NCBI RefSeq assembly: GCF_003544815.1
Contig: NZ_CP032100.1
Span: 620,001 to 684,000 of the forward strand
Direction of reading: 5' to 3'
From: Arcobacter suis CECT 7833
Lineage (GTDB): Bacteria > Campylobacterota > Campylobacteria > Campylobacterales > Arcobacteraceae
Length of the DNA stretch: 64,000 bases
A model generated the notes under the pieces. That model made no database searches and was not told the origin of the DNA. It worked only from the letters and a program-made list of their open reading frames with translations. The stretch's first letter is position 1. Each line of letters opens with the position of its first letter. Made by a program: the position numbers and the translations under genes. Shown here piece after piece: positions 25,885 to 35,360 of the stretch.

Positions 25885-26391
25885 TTATTTGTCAAGAGAA
25901 TTTTGAATAAATTTGAAAATTTCTTTCAATGATACTTTTGCTGCTTGTATTTGAATATCTTCTCTTGAACCTATGAAATTATAAACATTTATAATTTTAT
26001 GATTATTTGAATCACCAACACCAATTACAACTGTCCCAACAGGTTTGTTTTTTGTCCCACCATTAGGTCCTGCAATCCCAGAAATTGCAATTGCAAAGTT
26101 CGCATCAAATTTATTAATAACACCATTTAACATTTCATTAACAACTTCAACGCTAACAGCACCAAATTTTTCTAAAGTTTCATTTTTTACATTTAGTTCT
26201 TGATTTTTTATTTTATTAGAATAAGAGACTATGCTTCCATTAAATATTTCAGATGAGCCTGAAATTTTGGTTATCATGCTTGCCACTAATCCTCCTGTAC
26301 AAGATTCAGCAGTCGTTATCGTTTGTTCATTGGCTTTTAGAATAACTTGTAGCTCTATCATATCAGTTTCATTGAAAATATCATTAAACAT
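25885..26391 (-). CDS. pncC: Nicotinamide-nucleotide amidohydrolase (CinA C-terminal domain protein, PncC)
   Basis: PncC hydrolyses NMN to nicotinate mononucleotide in pyridine-nucleotide recycling. The 168 residues form a stand-alone CinA C-terminal domain: TTAESCTGGLVASM with the catalytic Ser region, GSIVSYSN, the K-x-x-x-L stretch, and AISGIAGPNGGT..KPVGTV. There is no molybdopterin-binding (CinA N-terminal) half, as in E. coli PncC. It lies between the tRNA array and an Mqo-like gene and has its own ATG at 26391; promoter elements were not resolved. Confidence 0.9.
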   Translation of the reverse strand: MFNDIFNETDMIELQVILKANEQTITTAESCTGGLVASMITKISGSSEIFNGSIVSYSNKIKNQELNVKNETLEKFGAVSVEVVNEMLNGVINKFDANFAIAISGIAGPNGGTKNKPVGTVVIGVGDSNNHKIINVYNFIGSREDIQIQAAKVSLKEIFKFIQNSLDK

Positions 26392-26539
26392 TTAACAAAT
26401 CCTTTTGAATTAATTTATGGAGTATTTTATATGTATAATATAAAAAAGTTAATTAAAAATAAAAAGTTAGTTATTTAGTAGGTAAGTATGTATAATTAAG
26501 AGTATTTACTCTTTATTATACATACTAAAAGAAAGGTTA

Positions 26540-27904
26540 TTAAGCGATTTCAGGGTCAGTATAATCAGCTAAGAATTGAGCTTCGTTAAACTCTAATTTT
26601 AAATAATCACATACAACTTTAATATCTCTTTCTGCATTTCCTAAACAAGAAGTTGCACCTGGACTTGGAGTCATATTAAAGATAATACCATCACCATTAC
26701 TAATTGACGCTTCACCAAGCATTAATTTTTTTTCAGTTTTGTTAAGAACTTGTGGTCTAACTCCACCAAATCCTTTTGCATATTCTAAATCGTCTACAGT
26801 CAAAGAAGGAACAATTTTTCTTGCATCTTTTACAAAAAGACCTTTATTGATTCCTGGAACTTCAAATAAGAAGTTTTTGAATACATAATTTCTAATATCT
26901 GAATCTTTTAATAAATCCCAGAAAATCTTCATGATGCTTCCATCAAAATTCATTGTTTTTAAACATTGGAAGAATGATTTTCCACCTTTATATCTTTCTA
27001 GAACTAATAAAGCAAGAGCTGTTGGTCCAAATCTTGTTTTACCATTTTCTAAAATATCTGGATCTCCATGAAGTGCAGCAAATGGTAATTTATCATTTTG
27101 TACCATATAAACTTTACCATTTAAGAACTCACCATTAGTAATATAAAATGATCCAGCCATTGATAAAGAACCCATATGTTTTCCGTATCCCATTTTATGA
27201 GCTAAGTATAATGAGTGAGCACCAGCATTTACAACAACAAAATCAGCTGTATAAACAGTTCCATTAACAGTTGTTAATTTATATTTATTTCCAACTTTTT
27301 CAATTTCTTCAACTTCTGAATTAAAGAAAATATCAGTTGTTTTTGAAGTATCTGCATTTTGTCCAGCTTTTGCTAATTCTTTAGTCATTGCTCCAAAATC
27401 AACTGTTGTATATTGATCTTTTGCACCCATTGCAATTATTGGTTCAGGTCTATCTTTAGTTTGTTCTTTATCAGCATAAACTAATTTTGGTTCTAATTCT
27501 CTTAATTTTTCTTTGTCCCATAACTCTAAATAAGGGAAAATTTCTTTGAATTCATTGTATCTTTTTGTGATAAATTCAACTTCTTTTTCACCAACACCTA
27601 AAGCCATTTTTTGGTGTTTAAACATAATTTTTTCTTGTAAATTATATTGTAAACAGAACTTTTCAATCATTTTTGCAGTTCTTTTTGTTATCTTAGCTTT
27701 TGATAAAGTATAGTTTGTTTCAATATCACCTACGTGAATAGTTTGTGAGTTACTTGTACCTTTAGAGTTTAAAGTTGCAAGATCTTCATATTTTTCTAAC
27801 AAACAGATATTTTTTGCAGTTGAATATTTAGCTAACTCATAAAATAGAGCAGCTCCAGAGATTCCTCCACCTACGATTACTACTTCATAGTGTTTTTCGT
27901 TCAT
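26540..27904 (-). CDS. mqo: FAD-dependent dehydrogenase, probable malate:quinone oxidoreductase
   Basis: It would oxidise malate and pass electrons to menaquinone at the membrane. From ATG 27904 (AGGAAG upstream) the 454 residues begin MNEKHYEVVIVGGGISGAAL, the GxGxxG FAD-binding fold, with Glu of LLEKYEDLA closing the Rossmann strand. SNSQTIHVGDIETNY, FGPTALALL, and the C-terminal GFGGVRPQ and MTPSPGATSCLGNAERD follow the Mqo/DAO family. There is no membrane segment, consistent with a peripheral enzyme. Campylobacter has a similar protein annotated as Mqo. Alternative: another 2-hydroxyacid oxidase of the DAO family. An earlier in-frame start at 27949 seems unused. Confidence 0.78.
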   Translation of the reverse strand: MNEKHYEVVIVGGGISGAALFYELAKYSTAKNICLLEKYEDLATLNSKGTSNSQTIHVGDIETNYTLSKAKITKRTAKMIEKFCLQYNLQEKIMFKHQKMALGVGEKEVEFITKRYNEFKEIFPYLELWDKEKLRELEPKLVYADKEQTKDRPEPIIAMGAKDQYTTVDFGAMTKELAKAGQNADTSKTTDIFFNSEVEEIEKVGNKYKLTTVNGTVYTADFVVVNAGAHSLYLAHKMGYGKHMGSLSMAGSFYITNGEFLNGKVYMVQNDKLPFAALHGDPDILENGKTRFGPTALALLVLERYKGGKSFFQCLKTMNFDGSIMKIFWDLLKDSDIRNYVFKNFLFEVPGINKGLFVKDARKIVPSLTVDDLEYAKGFGGVRPQVLNKTEKKLMLGEASISNGDGIIFNMTPSPGATSCLGNAERDIKVVCDYLKLEFNEAQFLADYTDPEIA

Positions 27905-28002
27905 TTCTTTCTTCCTATGTTTTTGTGAAATATTCGGAAATTCTATCATATAAAATTTATATTTTAGATAAAAGGATAGATATTTTTTTAATAATGTATA
28001 TG

Positions 28003-28019
28003 TAGCATGTATTTTAGCA
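28003..28019 (-). promoter_or_regulatory. Possible diverged TGCTA half-site pair upstream of the mqo-like gene
   Basis: TAGCA on the plus strand at 28003-28007 and 28015-28019, i.e. 12 rather than 11 bp apart, about 100 bp upstream of the mqo-like start and 134 bp before ileS. No TATAAT sits at the expected distance. It is weak on its own; it is listed because of the sites before the acetate genes. Confidence 0.25.
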
Positions 28020-28152
28020 ACATTGTAATATTTTTTAATTACTTTAGAGTTACATATAAATATATAGTGATAAATTTATTTTTAAACTAAATTGGATATA
28101 ATCAATGCTTTAATTAAAAACTATAAATATTTTGAATATCAAAGGTGTGATA

Positions 28153-30882
28153 ATGGATTATAAAGAGAGTTTACTGCTTCCAAAAACAGATTTTCCAATG
28201 AGAGGAAATCTTCCTCAAAATGAACCTATTAAATATAAACAATGGGATGAGAAAAAAGTTTACGAAAAAATGAAACAAAATAGAGTAGGTTGTGAGTCAT
28301 TTACACTTCACGATGGACCTCCTTATGCTAATGGAAATATTCATATTGGACATGCACTAAATAAAATTTTAAAAGATATTATCAATAAATTCCACTATTT
28401 TGAGGGAAAATCAATTAGATATGTTCCAGGTTGGGATTGTCACGGTTTACCAATTGAGCAAAAAGTTGAAGAAAAAATAGGTTCTGAAAAGAAAAAAATA
28501 CTTCCAAAATCAAAATTAAGACAATTATGTCGTGACCATGCAACTAAATTTGTTGATATTCAAAAAAGTGAGTTTAAACAATTAGGTGTAATTGCTGATT
28601 GGGAAAATCCTTATTTAACTATGGATTTTAAATTTGAAGCAAATATTTATAGAGAATTATGTGCAATCGCAAAACAAGGTTTATTAATTCAAAGAAGTAA
28701 ACCAGTTTATTGGTCTTGGGCTGCTCAAACAGCACTTGCTGAAGCTGAAGTTGAGTATGAAGATAAAACATCTCCATCAATTTATGTGGCATTTACACAT
28801 GAATCAATTGATGCAAGTATTATTATTTGGACAACTACACCTTGGACACTTCCTGCAAATACGGGAATTTCATTAAATGGTGAAGAAGAGTATGTAAAAA
28901 CTTCTGATAAATTTATTGTGGCTAAAAAACTATATAACTCATTAATTGAAAATGAAGTAATCAAAGGTGAAGTAGTTGAAACTATTAATCCAAAAGATTT
29001 AGAAAATACAAATGCAATAAACCCATTAAATGGAAGAACTTCTAAAATTGTTTTAGGTGAACACGTTATGATGGATTCAGGATCTGGTGCAGTTCATACA
29101 GCTCCTGGACATGGAGAGGATGACTATAAAATTGGTTTAAGATATAACTTAGATGTAATTATGCCTGTTGATGCTTATGGAAAATATGATGAAACAATTG
29201 TTAGAGAAAAACTATTTAGAGATACAGATAAATATTTAGGATTGAATGTATTTAAAGCAAATGAATTAATTCTTGAAGAATTGGGTGATGCACTACTTAA
29301 AAGAGTAGATATTAGACACTCATATCCACATTGTTGGAGAACACACACACCAATTATTTTTAGAGCTACAAAACAATGGTTTATCTCTATTGATGATGCT
29401 TATGGAAAAGAGAATAAAACATTAAGAGAAAATGCTTTAAATGTTGTAGAAAACTTAACTTTCTATCCTGAATGGGGAAGGAATAGACTTAAAGCAATGC
29501 TTGAAGGAAGACCTGACTGGTGTATTTCAAGACAAAGAGATTGGGGTGTTCCAATTGCATTTTTTAGAAATAAAAAAACTGATGAAATCATTTTTGATGA
29601 AAAAGTATTAAATTATACAGCTATGATTTTTGAACAAAAAGGTTGTGATGCTTGGTATGATTTAGAAATTTCAGAATTACTATATCCAGGAAGTGGATTA
29701 AATCCTGAAGATTTAGAAAAAACAACTGATATTTTAGATGTATGGTTTGATTCAGGTTCAACTCAAAATGCAGTTTTAAGAAGCAGAAATTATGATGCTG
29801 GAACTTTCCCTGCTGATATGTATCTTGAAGGAAGTGACCAACATAGAGGTTGGTTCCAATCTTCACTTTTAACAACATTAGCTTCAAGCGAAATTGCTCC
29901 TTATAAATCGATTTTAACACATGGATTCACTGTTGATGAAAAAGGTGAAAAAATGTCAAAATCAAAAGGAAATGTTGTTGCTCCTGATAAGGTTTTAAAA
30001 GAGTATGGGTCTGAAATTTTAAGACTTTGGGTTGCTATGAGTGATTACCAATCTGATTTAAAAATCTCTGATAATATCTTAAAACAAAATGCAGAACTTT
30101 ATAGAAAAATCAGAAATACAGCAAGATTCTTACTTGCAAATATTTCTGATTTAGAAGAAATAGTATCAGTTGATAAAATGGGACCTTTAGACAAATGGGT
30201 TGTCGATAAAGCAAAAAAAGTATTTGATGAAATCGAAGCTTCATTTAATGTATATGAATTCTCAAAAGGTTTAAATAAATTAAATAATTTCTTAGTTGTT
30301 GATTTATCAGGAATTTACCTTGATGTTTGTAAAGATAGATTATATTGTGATGACAAAAATGATATTCACAGACTTGCATCACAAAGTGCAATGGCATTAA
30401 TCGCTAAAAAATTAATTTCAACAATGGCTCCAATTTTAACTTATACAATGGATGAGTTATTAGAGTTCGCGCCAGCTATTTTAAAAGATGCTTGTGATGA
30501 TATTTTTGATTATAAAAAGTTTGTTTTACCTGAAGTTAAATCAGATATTGATGAAGTTTTATTATTTACAGCTAAAGAAAAATTCTCTGAAATCAAAGAT
30601 GCTTTAAGTAAAGAAAAAATTATAAAATCAACTCTAGAGTTGATGATTTATACAAATTGTGAAGAAATCTTAGCTTTAGATCAAGTAGAATCAAGTGATT
30701 GGTTCTTAGTAAGCTCTGTAACAAAAGATAAACAAAACTCTGATATACTTGGAAGTTTCCAAATAAATGGGAAAGAGTTTGAAGTTTATAAAGCAACTGC
30801 TCATAAATGTCCAAGATGTTGGAAGTTTACAGCAGTAAAAGAAGAAACACTTTGTAATAGATGTGAAGAAGTTTTAAAATAG
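28153..30882 (+). CDS. ileS: Isoleucyl-tRNA synthetase
   Basis: The 909 residues start at ATG 28153 (AAAGGTG five bases upstream); a TTG frame extension to 28132 has no such site. The HIGH motif is NIHIGHALNK (64-67 for HIGH); the editing domain contains TTTPWTLPANTG and the GSGAVHTAPGHGEDD block. KMSKS is EKMSKSKGNVV, and the C-terminal zinc finger has CPRCW...CNRC. The arrangement is bacterial class Ia, without a eukaryote-like (mupirocin-resistant) layout. A 37-residue membrane-protein gene follows at 8 bp. Confidence 0.97.
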   Translation: MDYKESLLLPKTDFPMRGNLPQNEPIKYKQWDEKKVYEKMKQNRVGCESFTLHDGPPYANGNIHIGHALNKILKDIINKFHYFEGKSIRYVPGWDCHGLPIEQKVEEKIGSEKKKILPKSKLRQLCRDHATKFVDIQKSEFKQLGVIADWENPYLTMDFKFEANIYRELCAIAKQGLLIQRSKPVYWSWAAQTALAEAEVEYEDKTSPSIYVAFTHESIDASIIIWTTTPWTLPANTGISLNGEEEYVKTSDKFIVAKKLYNSLIENEVIKGEVVETINPKDLENTNAINPLNGRTSKIVLGEHVMMDSGSGAVHTAPGHGEDDYKIGLRYNLDVIMPVDAYGKYDETIVREKLFRDTDKYLGLNVFKANELILEELGDALLKRVDIRHSYPHCWRTHTPIIFRATKQWFISIDDAYGKENKTLRENALNVVENLTFYPEWGRNRLKAMLEGRPDWCISRQRDWGVPIAFFRNKKTDEIIFDEKVLNYTAMIFEQKGCDAWYDLEISELLYPGSGLNPEDLEKTTDILDVWFDSGSTQNAVLRSRNYDAGTFPADMYLEGSDQHRGWFQSSLLTTLASSEIAPYKSILTHGFTVDEKGEKMSKSKGNVVAPDKVLKEYGSEILRLWVAMSDYQSDLKISDNILKQNAELYRKIRNTARFLLANISDLEEIVSVDKMGPLDKWVVDKAKKVFDEIEASFNVYEFSKGLNKLNNFLVVDLSGIYLDVCKDRLYCDDKNDIHRLASQSAMALIAKKLISTMAPILTYTMDELLEFAPAILKDACDDIFDYKKFVLPEVKSDIDEVLLFTAKEKFSEIKDALSKEKIIKSTLELMIYTNCEEILALDQVESSDWFLVSSVTKDKQNSDILGSFQINGKEFEVYKATAHKCPRCWKFTAVKEETLCNRCEEVLK

Positions 30883-30889
30883 GAAAAAA

Positions 30890-31003
30890 ATGTTTCAAGA
30901 AGAAGTAACACTTACTTTTATATTTCAAACAATAGCTGTAATTTTAGTGGTTATAGCCATTGGAATATATTTTGTAAAGAGATATGCAAAAGAGGTAAAA
31001 TAA
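30890..31003 (+). CDS. 37-residue single-span membrane protein
   Basis: The reading frame starts with MFQEEVTLTFIFQTIAVI and ends with RYAKEVK. There is one strong hydrophobic segment (about residues 8-28) with a positively charged end, so the topology is N-out or a simple anchor. The ATG follows AGGAAAAAA after the ileS stop (8 bp), and the stop is 3 bp before the nifU-like ATG. The tight spacing on both sides and a ribosome-binding site argue that it is expressed. I do not recognise a family. Confidence 0.6.
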   Translation: MFQEEVTLTFIFQTIAVILVVIAIGIYFVKRYAKEVK

Positions 31004-31006
31004 AAT

Positions 31007-31285
31007 ATGATGCCATTTTCTGATGAAGATTTACAAGATCCTGTAAGTTCAATTATAAAAAATAAAATCGCTCCAATGCTTGCCCGAGATGGTGGTGCAA
31101 TTGAACTTTTAGCTATAAAAAATGCAAAAGTTTTTGTGCAACTTAAAGGATCTTGTGTTGGATGTAGCGCAAGTGGAAGTACATTAAAATTTATTGTAGA
31201 AAAAGAATTAAAAGCTGCAATTCATCCAGATTTGCAAATAGTTAATGTACCTATAGGTATGGAAAATAAGTTAGAGGAATTTTAA
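31007..31285 (+). CDS. NifU C-terminal-domain (Nfu-type) iron-sulfur scaffold protein
   Basis: The 92 residues consist entirely of the NifU_C domain: IAPMLARDGGAIELL and the Fe-S ligating CxxC in GSCVGCSASGSTLKF. Such proteins carry or deliver [4Fe-4S] clusters. The stop overlaps the next gene start by one base. The run nfu, hypothetical, murE matches the order I recall from Campylobacter. Confidence 0.92.
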   Translation: MMPFSDEDLQDPVSSIIKNKIAPMLARDGGAIELLAIKNAKVFVQLKGSCVGCSASGSTLKFIVEKELKAAIHPDLQIVNVPIGMENKLEEF

Positions 31286-31878
31286 TGATAAATGAAGATA
31301 GATTATTAAATGAAGCAAATAGTTTTTTTACTCAAAGAAAATTTGACAAAGCTTTATTTTTATATTCACAATTGTCATCAAATTTCCCGCAAAATAAAGA
31401 GTATCCCATTTACGCATTGTTTTGTGATATAGCAACGGAAGATGAAGAAAAAGCAATTTCACTTTATGACTATTTTGCTATTGTAAAAGATGAAAATTTA
31501 GAAGAAGCTATTAGATATGTGGAAGATGTAGTTAATGCTTATGATGGTGATATTGATAAAATGATGGAAATCTTAAAAGAATTAAGTACTTCAACTGTTG
31601 AGTCTTTAGATGCTATTAGATATGAAGATTTTAAAAATTTGATTAATTCACGTGGTTCATTTAGGATTGCCTTTGAAGATATCATGTTTTCAACAAAAGT
31701 TGCCATTGAAAATAAAGATGACTTTTTTGATTTTGTAACAAAATTAATAGATAATGATTTTAATAGTACAGCATACACATATTTGGATGGATTTAATGAA
31801 TATTTCTCTTATGATAAAGAGATAGAAAAATTATATAAAAAATTAGAAGAGAAAAAACTTGCAGTTAATCATAAATAA
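31285..31878 (+). CDS. Helical repeat (TPR-like) hypothetical protein
   Basis: The 197-residue acidic protein has an N-terminal pair of helices resembling a TPR unit (EANSFFTQRKFDKALFLYSQ, then YPIYALFCDIATEDEEKA), followed by further helices. There are no membrane segments or signal peptide. It overlaps the nfu stop by one base and murE by 20 bp, so it is co-translated. I know a comparably placed hypothetical gene only from Campylobacterota; no function can be assigned. Confidence 0.75.
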   Translation: MINEDRLLNEANSFFTQRKFDKALFLYSQLSSNFPQNKEYPIYALFCDIATEDEEKAISLYDYFAIVKDENLEEAIRYVEDVVNAYDGDIDKMMEILKELSTSTVESLDAIRYEDFKNLINSRGSFRIAFEDIMFSTKVAIENKDDFFDFVTKLIDNDFNSTAYTYLDGFNEYFSYDKEIEKLYKKLEEKKLAVNHK

Positions 31879-33139
31879 TAGAGTTTATACAGATAATTCA
31901 AATGAAGCAGATGAAAATTCTGTTTTTGTTGTTTCAAAACAAAATGAAAAGTTTAAAGATAGTGCAATAGCAAATGGTTGTAAAGAGATTATAGACTCAA
32001 GTGAATTAAAAAATCATATTGATTTATCTAGTATTAAAATCATTGGGATTACTGGAACAAATGGAAAAACAACAACGGCAGCTGCTATTTATTCTATTTT
32101 ATTAGATTTAGGATATAAAGTAGCTCTTCAAGGAACAAGAGGATTTTTTATAAATGATGAACGAGTTGAAGATTACTCTTTAACAACTCCTGTTCAACTT
32201 GGAAATTTTGCCCATATTCAAAAAGCTATGCAAAACGGTTGTGATTTTTTTGTAATGGAAGTAAGTTCTCATGCAATTGAGCAAAAAAGAATTGAAGGTT
32301 TAGAGTTTGCTCTAAAAATTCATACAAATATTACAAGAGACCATCTTGATTATCACAAAACAATAGAAGAGTATATAAATGTAAAAAACTCTTTTTTAAG
32401 TGATGAAACGCCAAAACTTATAAATAAAGATGATCCAATTGTTAAATATAATTCAAAAAATGGTTTTGCTTATTCATTAGAAAATCCATCAACTTATAAA
32501 GTAACTGCATATTCATTTAAAAATGGAACACATGTTATGTTTTCGCACTTCGGAGAAATGCACTCATTTTCATCAAATATGATGGGAATTTTTAATGTTT
32601 ATAATCTAATGGCAGCAGTTGCAGCTGTTCATATTACAACTCAAAAACCATTAAATGAAATTTGTGAAGCATTAGAAGGATTTGCAGGAGTTAGTGGAAG
32701 AATGGAAACAGTTTGTACTAATCCTTTAGCTATTGTAGATTTTGCTCACACTCCTGATGGAATGAGTGAAGTTTTAAAAAGTTTTAATGAAAAAGAGATT
32801 ATTTGTGTGTTTGGTGCAGGTGGAGATAGGGACAAATTAAAACGTCCATTAATGGGACAAGTCGCTGCACAGTTTGCAAAACACATAATTGTAACTAGTG
32901 ATAATCCAAGAAATGAAGACCCTGATATGATTATTGAAGATATTCTAAAAGGAATAAAAAATCATCAAAGTGTTCAAGTTGAAATCAATAGAAAAGAAGC
33001 AATCAAAAAAGCTATGGAAATGGCAAATGAAAATTCTGTTGTTTTAGTTCTTGGAAAAGGTGATGAAGCAACTCAAATTATATATGATAAAAAATTTCCT
33101 TTTTCTGATAAAGAAGAGATTTTAAAACATATAAAATAG
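31859..33139 (+). CDS. murE: UDP-MurNAc-tripeptide synthetase (meso-DAP-adding)
   Basis: MurE adds the third amino acid to the peptidoglycan stem peptide. The ATP-binding loop is GITGTNGKTTTAAA, the carbamylated-Lys region lies after EVSSHAIEQKR, and TSDNPRNEDP contains DNPR, the signature for meso-diaminopimelate rather than lysine. At 426 residues it is shorter than E. coli MurE (about 495), with a reduced N-terminal domain, as in other Campylobacterota. The start is TTG at 31859 overlapping the upstream gene. It converges with a broken histidine kinase gene that ends one base away. Confidence 0.93.
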   Translation: MQLIINNRVYTDNSNEADENSVFVVSKQNEKFKDSAIANGCKEIIDSSELKNHIDLSSIKIIGITGTNGKTTTAAAIYSILLDLGYKVALQGTRGFFINDERVEDYSLTTPVQLGNFAHIQKAMQNGCDFFVMEVSSHAIEQKRIEGLEFALKIHTNITRDHLDYHKTIEEYINVKNSFLSDETPKLINKDDPIVKYNSKNGFAYSLENPSTYKVTAYSFKNGTHVMFSHFGEMHSFSSNMMGIFNVYNLMAAVAAVHITTQKPLNEICEALEGFAGVSGRMETVCTNPLAIVDFAHTPDGMSEVLKSFNEKEIICVFGAGGDRDKLKRPLMGQVAAQFAKHIIVTSDNPRNEDPDMIIEDILKGIKNHQSVQVEINRKEAIKKAMEMANENSVVLVLGKGDEATQIIYDKKFPFSDKEEILKHIK

Positions 33140-34479
33140 TTATGATAAAGGTAGTTCAATAGTGAATTGGCTACCTTTATATTTTTGATTTAAGTATTCA
33201 AAAGATTCATTCTCAACAGATATTTCCCCATTAAAATGTTTTACTACAATTTCATTGCACATATATAATCCTATTCCTGTTCCTTGTTTTGACTCTTTTG
33301 TGGTGAAGTAAGGTTCAAAAATTTTATCCAAAATATTTTCATCAATTCCACCAGCGTTATCTTTTATGTTTATTACAATTTTGTTTTCAAATTTTTTAGT
33401 TTCAAAAAATATAAATTTTTCATAATCTTTATTTTCAAAAGCATCAATCGAGTTATTAATAATATTCATAAAAACTTGAATCATTTCTCTTTCATAAGTT
33501 TCAAATTCAATATCAGTACAATTATTTATAATAGTTATTTTTTTATTTTTTAATCTAGTTATTATCAGTTTCAAGGTTTTTTCTAATAAAGTATTCAGAT
33601 TAACTAAATTCTTTATTTTGCTCTTTTTAAAAAAATCTCTAAAATCTTCTATAGTATTCGATAGATATTGTGCATTCTCATTTATACAATCAAGGGATTT
33701 TATTTCAGAATCATCATCTAATATTCCCATTTCTTTCTGTATTTTAATACCAGTTGCTGAAGTTGAAATAATAGATAATGGCTGTCTCCATTGATGTGCA
33801 ATATTTGCAATCATTTCACCCATTGAAGCTAATTTTGATTGTTGAATTAAAAGTTGTTCTTGTAAATTTATTTGGTTTTGATTATTTATTTGTTCAGTAA
33901 TATCTTGAATAACGCCAATACTCCTATTACATTTTCATTTTTGTCAATTAAAGGAACTTTTGAAGTATTTAATATTCTAATATCATTATTTTTTGAGCTT
34001 ATGGTTTCTGTATAATTTAATTTAGGTTTTTTATTTGTCATAACGTATAAGTCATCACTCATAAAATCTTCATTTTCAACAATATTAAAATCAGAATCTT
34101 TTTTACCTAATAACTCTTTTTCATCTTTTAAATTCATCAATTCTAAAAATAGTTTATTTGAACCTTTGTAAATTCCATTTTTATCTTTCCAAAATATTAT
34201 AATTGGTGCATTTTCTATAATATTTTCTAAAATATTGTTTGTATTTATGAGTTTGTCTTTTTCTTTTTGAAGATTAATAAAAAATTGTTTGCTTAGTATA
34301 TAAAGTAGTACGGCAGAAATAGTTACAAAAAACCAACCTTTAATTGTTTGTAAAAATTGAAGTTCATGAAAATCTTTAACCACAAAACTTATAGCGCTAT
34401 CGGAAAAATAAATCCACAACAAACTAAAAACAAAATAAATAATTGAAATTTTAAAAGCTGAAGAAGTATTTCTTAACAT
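33140..34479 (-). pseudogene. PAS-domain sensor histidine kinase interrupted by a one-base frameshift
   Basis: The upstream part (34479 to 33886) encodes two membrane segments (about residues 9-27 and 43-62) and a PAS domain (about 85-190), then stops. In the -1 frame the expected continuation is intact: VIQDITEQINNQNQINLQEQ, LASMGEMIANIAHQWRQPLS (phospho-acceptor His), then the HATPase with DNAGGIDENI and GTGIGLYMCNE. The frames meet at 33915-33916, where CC (plus strand) should be CCC, restoring VLGVIQDIT. There is no slippery sequence here, so a mutation or sequencing error is more likely than programmed shifting. Intact, it would be a 450-residue kinase. No regulator gene is adjacent. Confidence 0.82.
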
Positions 34480-34542
34480 TTGGTTTCCTTATATGAAGAA
34501 AGTATATCACAAATGTTAAGCTACTTCAAATTATTTAATAAT

Positions 34543-35103
34543 TTATACAGCACCCATTAAAGATTTTTTTGTTGTTCCCATAAGAGCTAACATTTCATCA
34601 TATGTTTTATCAACAGATTCAACGCTCATTGTTGCTAATTCATCATATATTTTTTCTAATTTTTCTTCATTTGAAAGTTTTTTTAATTCACCTTTCTCTA
34701 AAGAAAAATAATCTAATACTTCATTCCATACAGAACTTTCATCTAACATAAAAGCTGAAAATTTAACACCTTGATATTCAAAAACACCATTAGCATCTAA
34801 ATCAATTACATATAGTAAATTTACTGAATCAGCATCAAAAAACTCTTTGTATTTATCAAAAAATAGTTCAAAATAACCAAAAGTTTCTAATTCACATGCA
34901 AAGAATTTTATTTTTTCATTTTCGCTTATCATAATAACTTGTCTAGCTTGAGCTTTTGGAGGCATAACTTTTGTTTCAGAAAGTTTTTTACCTTCTTGTA
35001 TTATTAATGCTCCTCTATATCCGAATAAAGTATCGTTAATATTTCTCGAAAATGATGGTTGCCATTCTAATTTATTTTCTTTAATAAAATCAATTGGTGT
35101 CAT
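34543..35103 (-). CDS. Hypothetical protein, 186 residues
   Basis: It is an acidic soluble protein starting MTPIDFIKENKLEWQPSFS. The middle has alternating strands (QVIMISENEKIKFFACELE, NLLYVIDLDANGVFEYQ), the last 60 residues are helical, and the end is TTKKSLMGAV. There is no signal peptide or membrane segment. AAAAAAGGACC lies upstream of the ATG. I do not recognise the family. It stands alone between the broken kinase and rpsB, divergent from rpsB. Confidence 0.6.
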   Translation of the reverse strand: MTPIDFIKENKLEWQPSFSRNINDTLFGYRGALIIQEGKKLSETKVMPPKAQARQVIMISENEKIKFFACELETFGYFELFFDKYKEFFDADSVNLLYVIDLDANGVFEYQGVKFSAFMLDESSVWNEVLDYFSLEKGELKKLSNEEKLEKIYDELATMSVESVDKTYDEMLALMGTTKKSLMGAV

Positions 35104-35249
35104 GAAGGTCCTTTTTTATTTTTTTATATACAATTTCTATTCCTTTTGTAAATTAATATCAAATAGTGATTCTTAATAAATTTTCTATATACAGAATTAA
35201 AGAAGAATTAATCTTACTTTAAATATAATCGCAACTCTAATTTTAAATT

Positions 35250-35345
35250 AGAACCTCACATGTGTCAATCCTTGTACGGGTTGTGACAAGAGAAATCTTG
35301 ACATTAAGGGATACAGAGGCTAAACCCAAATTACAAAAAATATAA
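35250..35345 (+). promoter_or_regulatory. Structured 5' leader of rpsB-tsf
   Basis: Two adjacent hairpins precede rpsB. One is TGTCAATCC (35263-35271) pairing with GGGTTGTGACA (35278-35288) with a two-base bulge. The other is CAAGA-GAAA-TCTTG (35287-35300) with a GNRA tetraloop. They share bases at GACA, so they could be alternative structures. A TATAATC-like -10 lies at 35224-35230. This may be an S2 autoregulatory leader; that is inference. Confidence 0.45.
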
Positions 35346-35360
35346 TTCAAGGAGAATTAA

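Noticed and set aside
33915-33916. Programmed frameshift in the PAS kinase
   Set aside because: There is no slippery heptamer; a one-base deletion explains it more simply.
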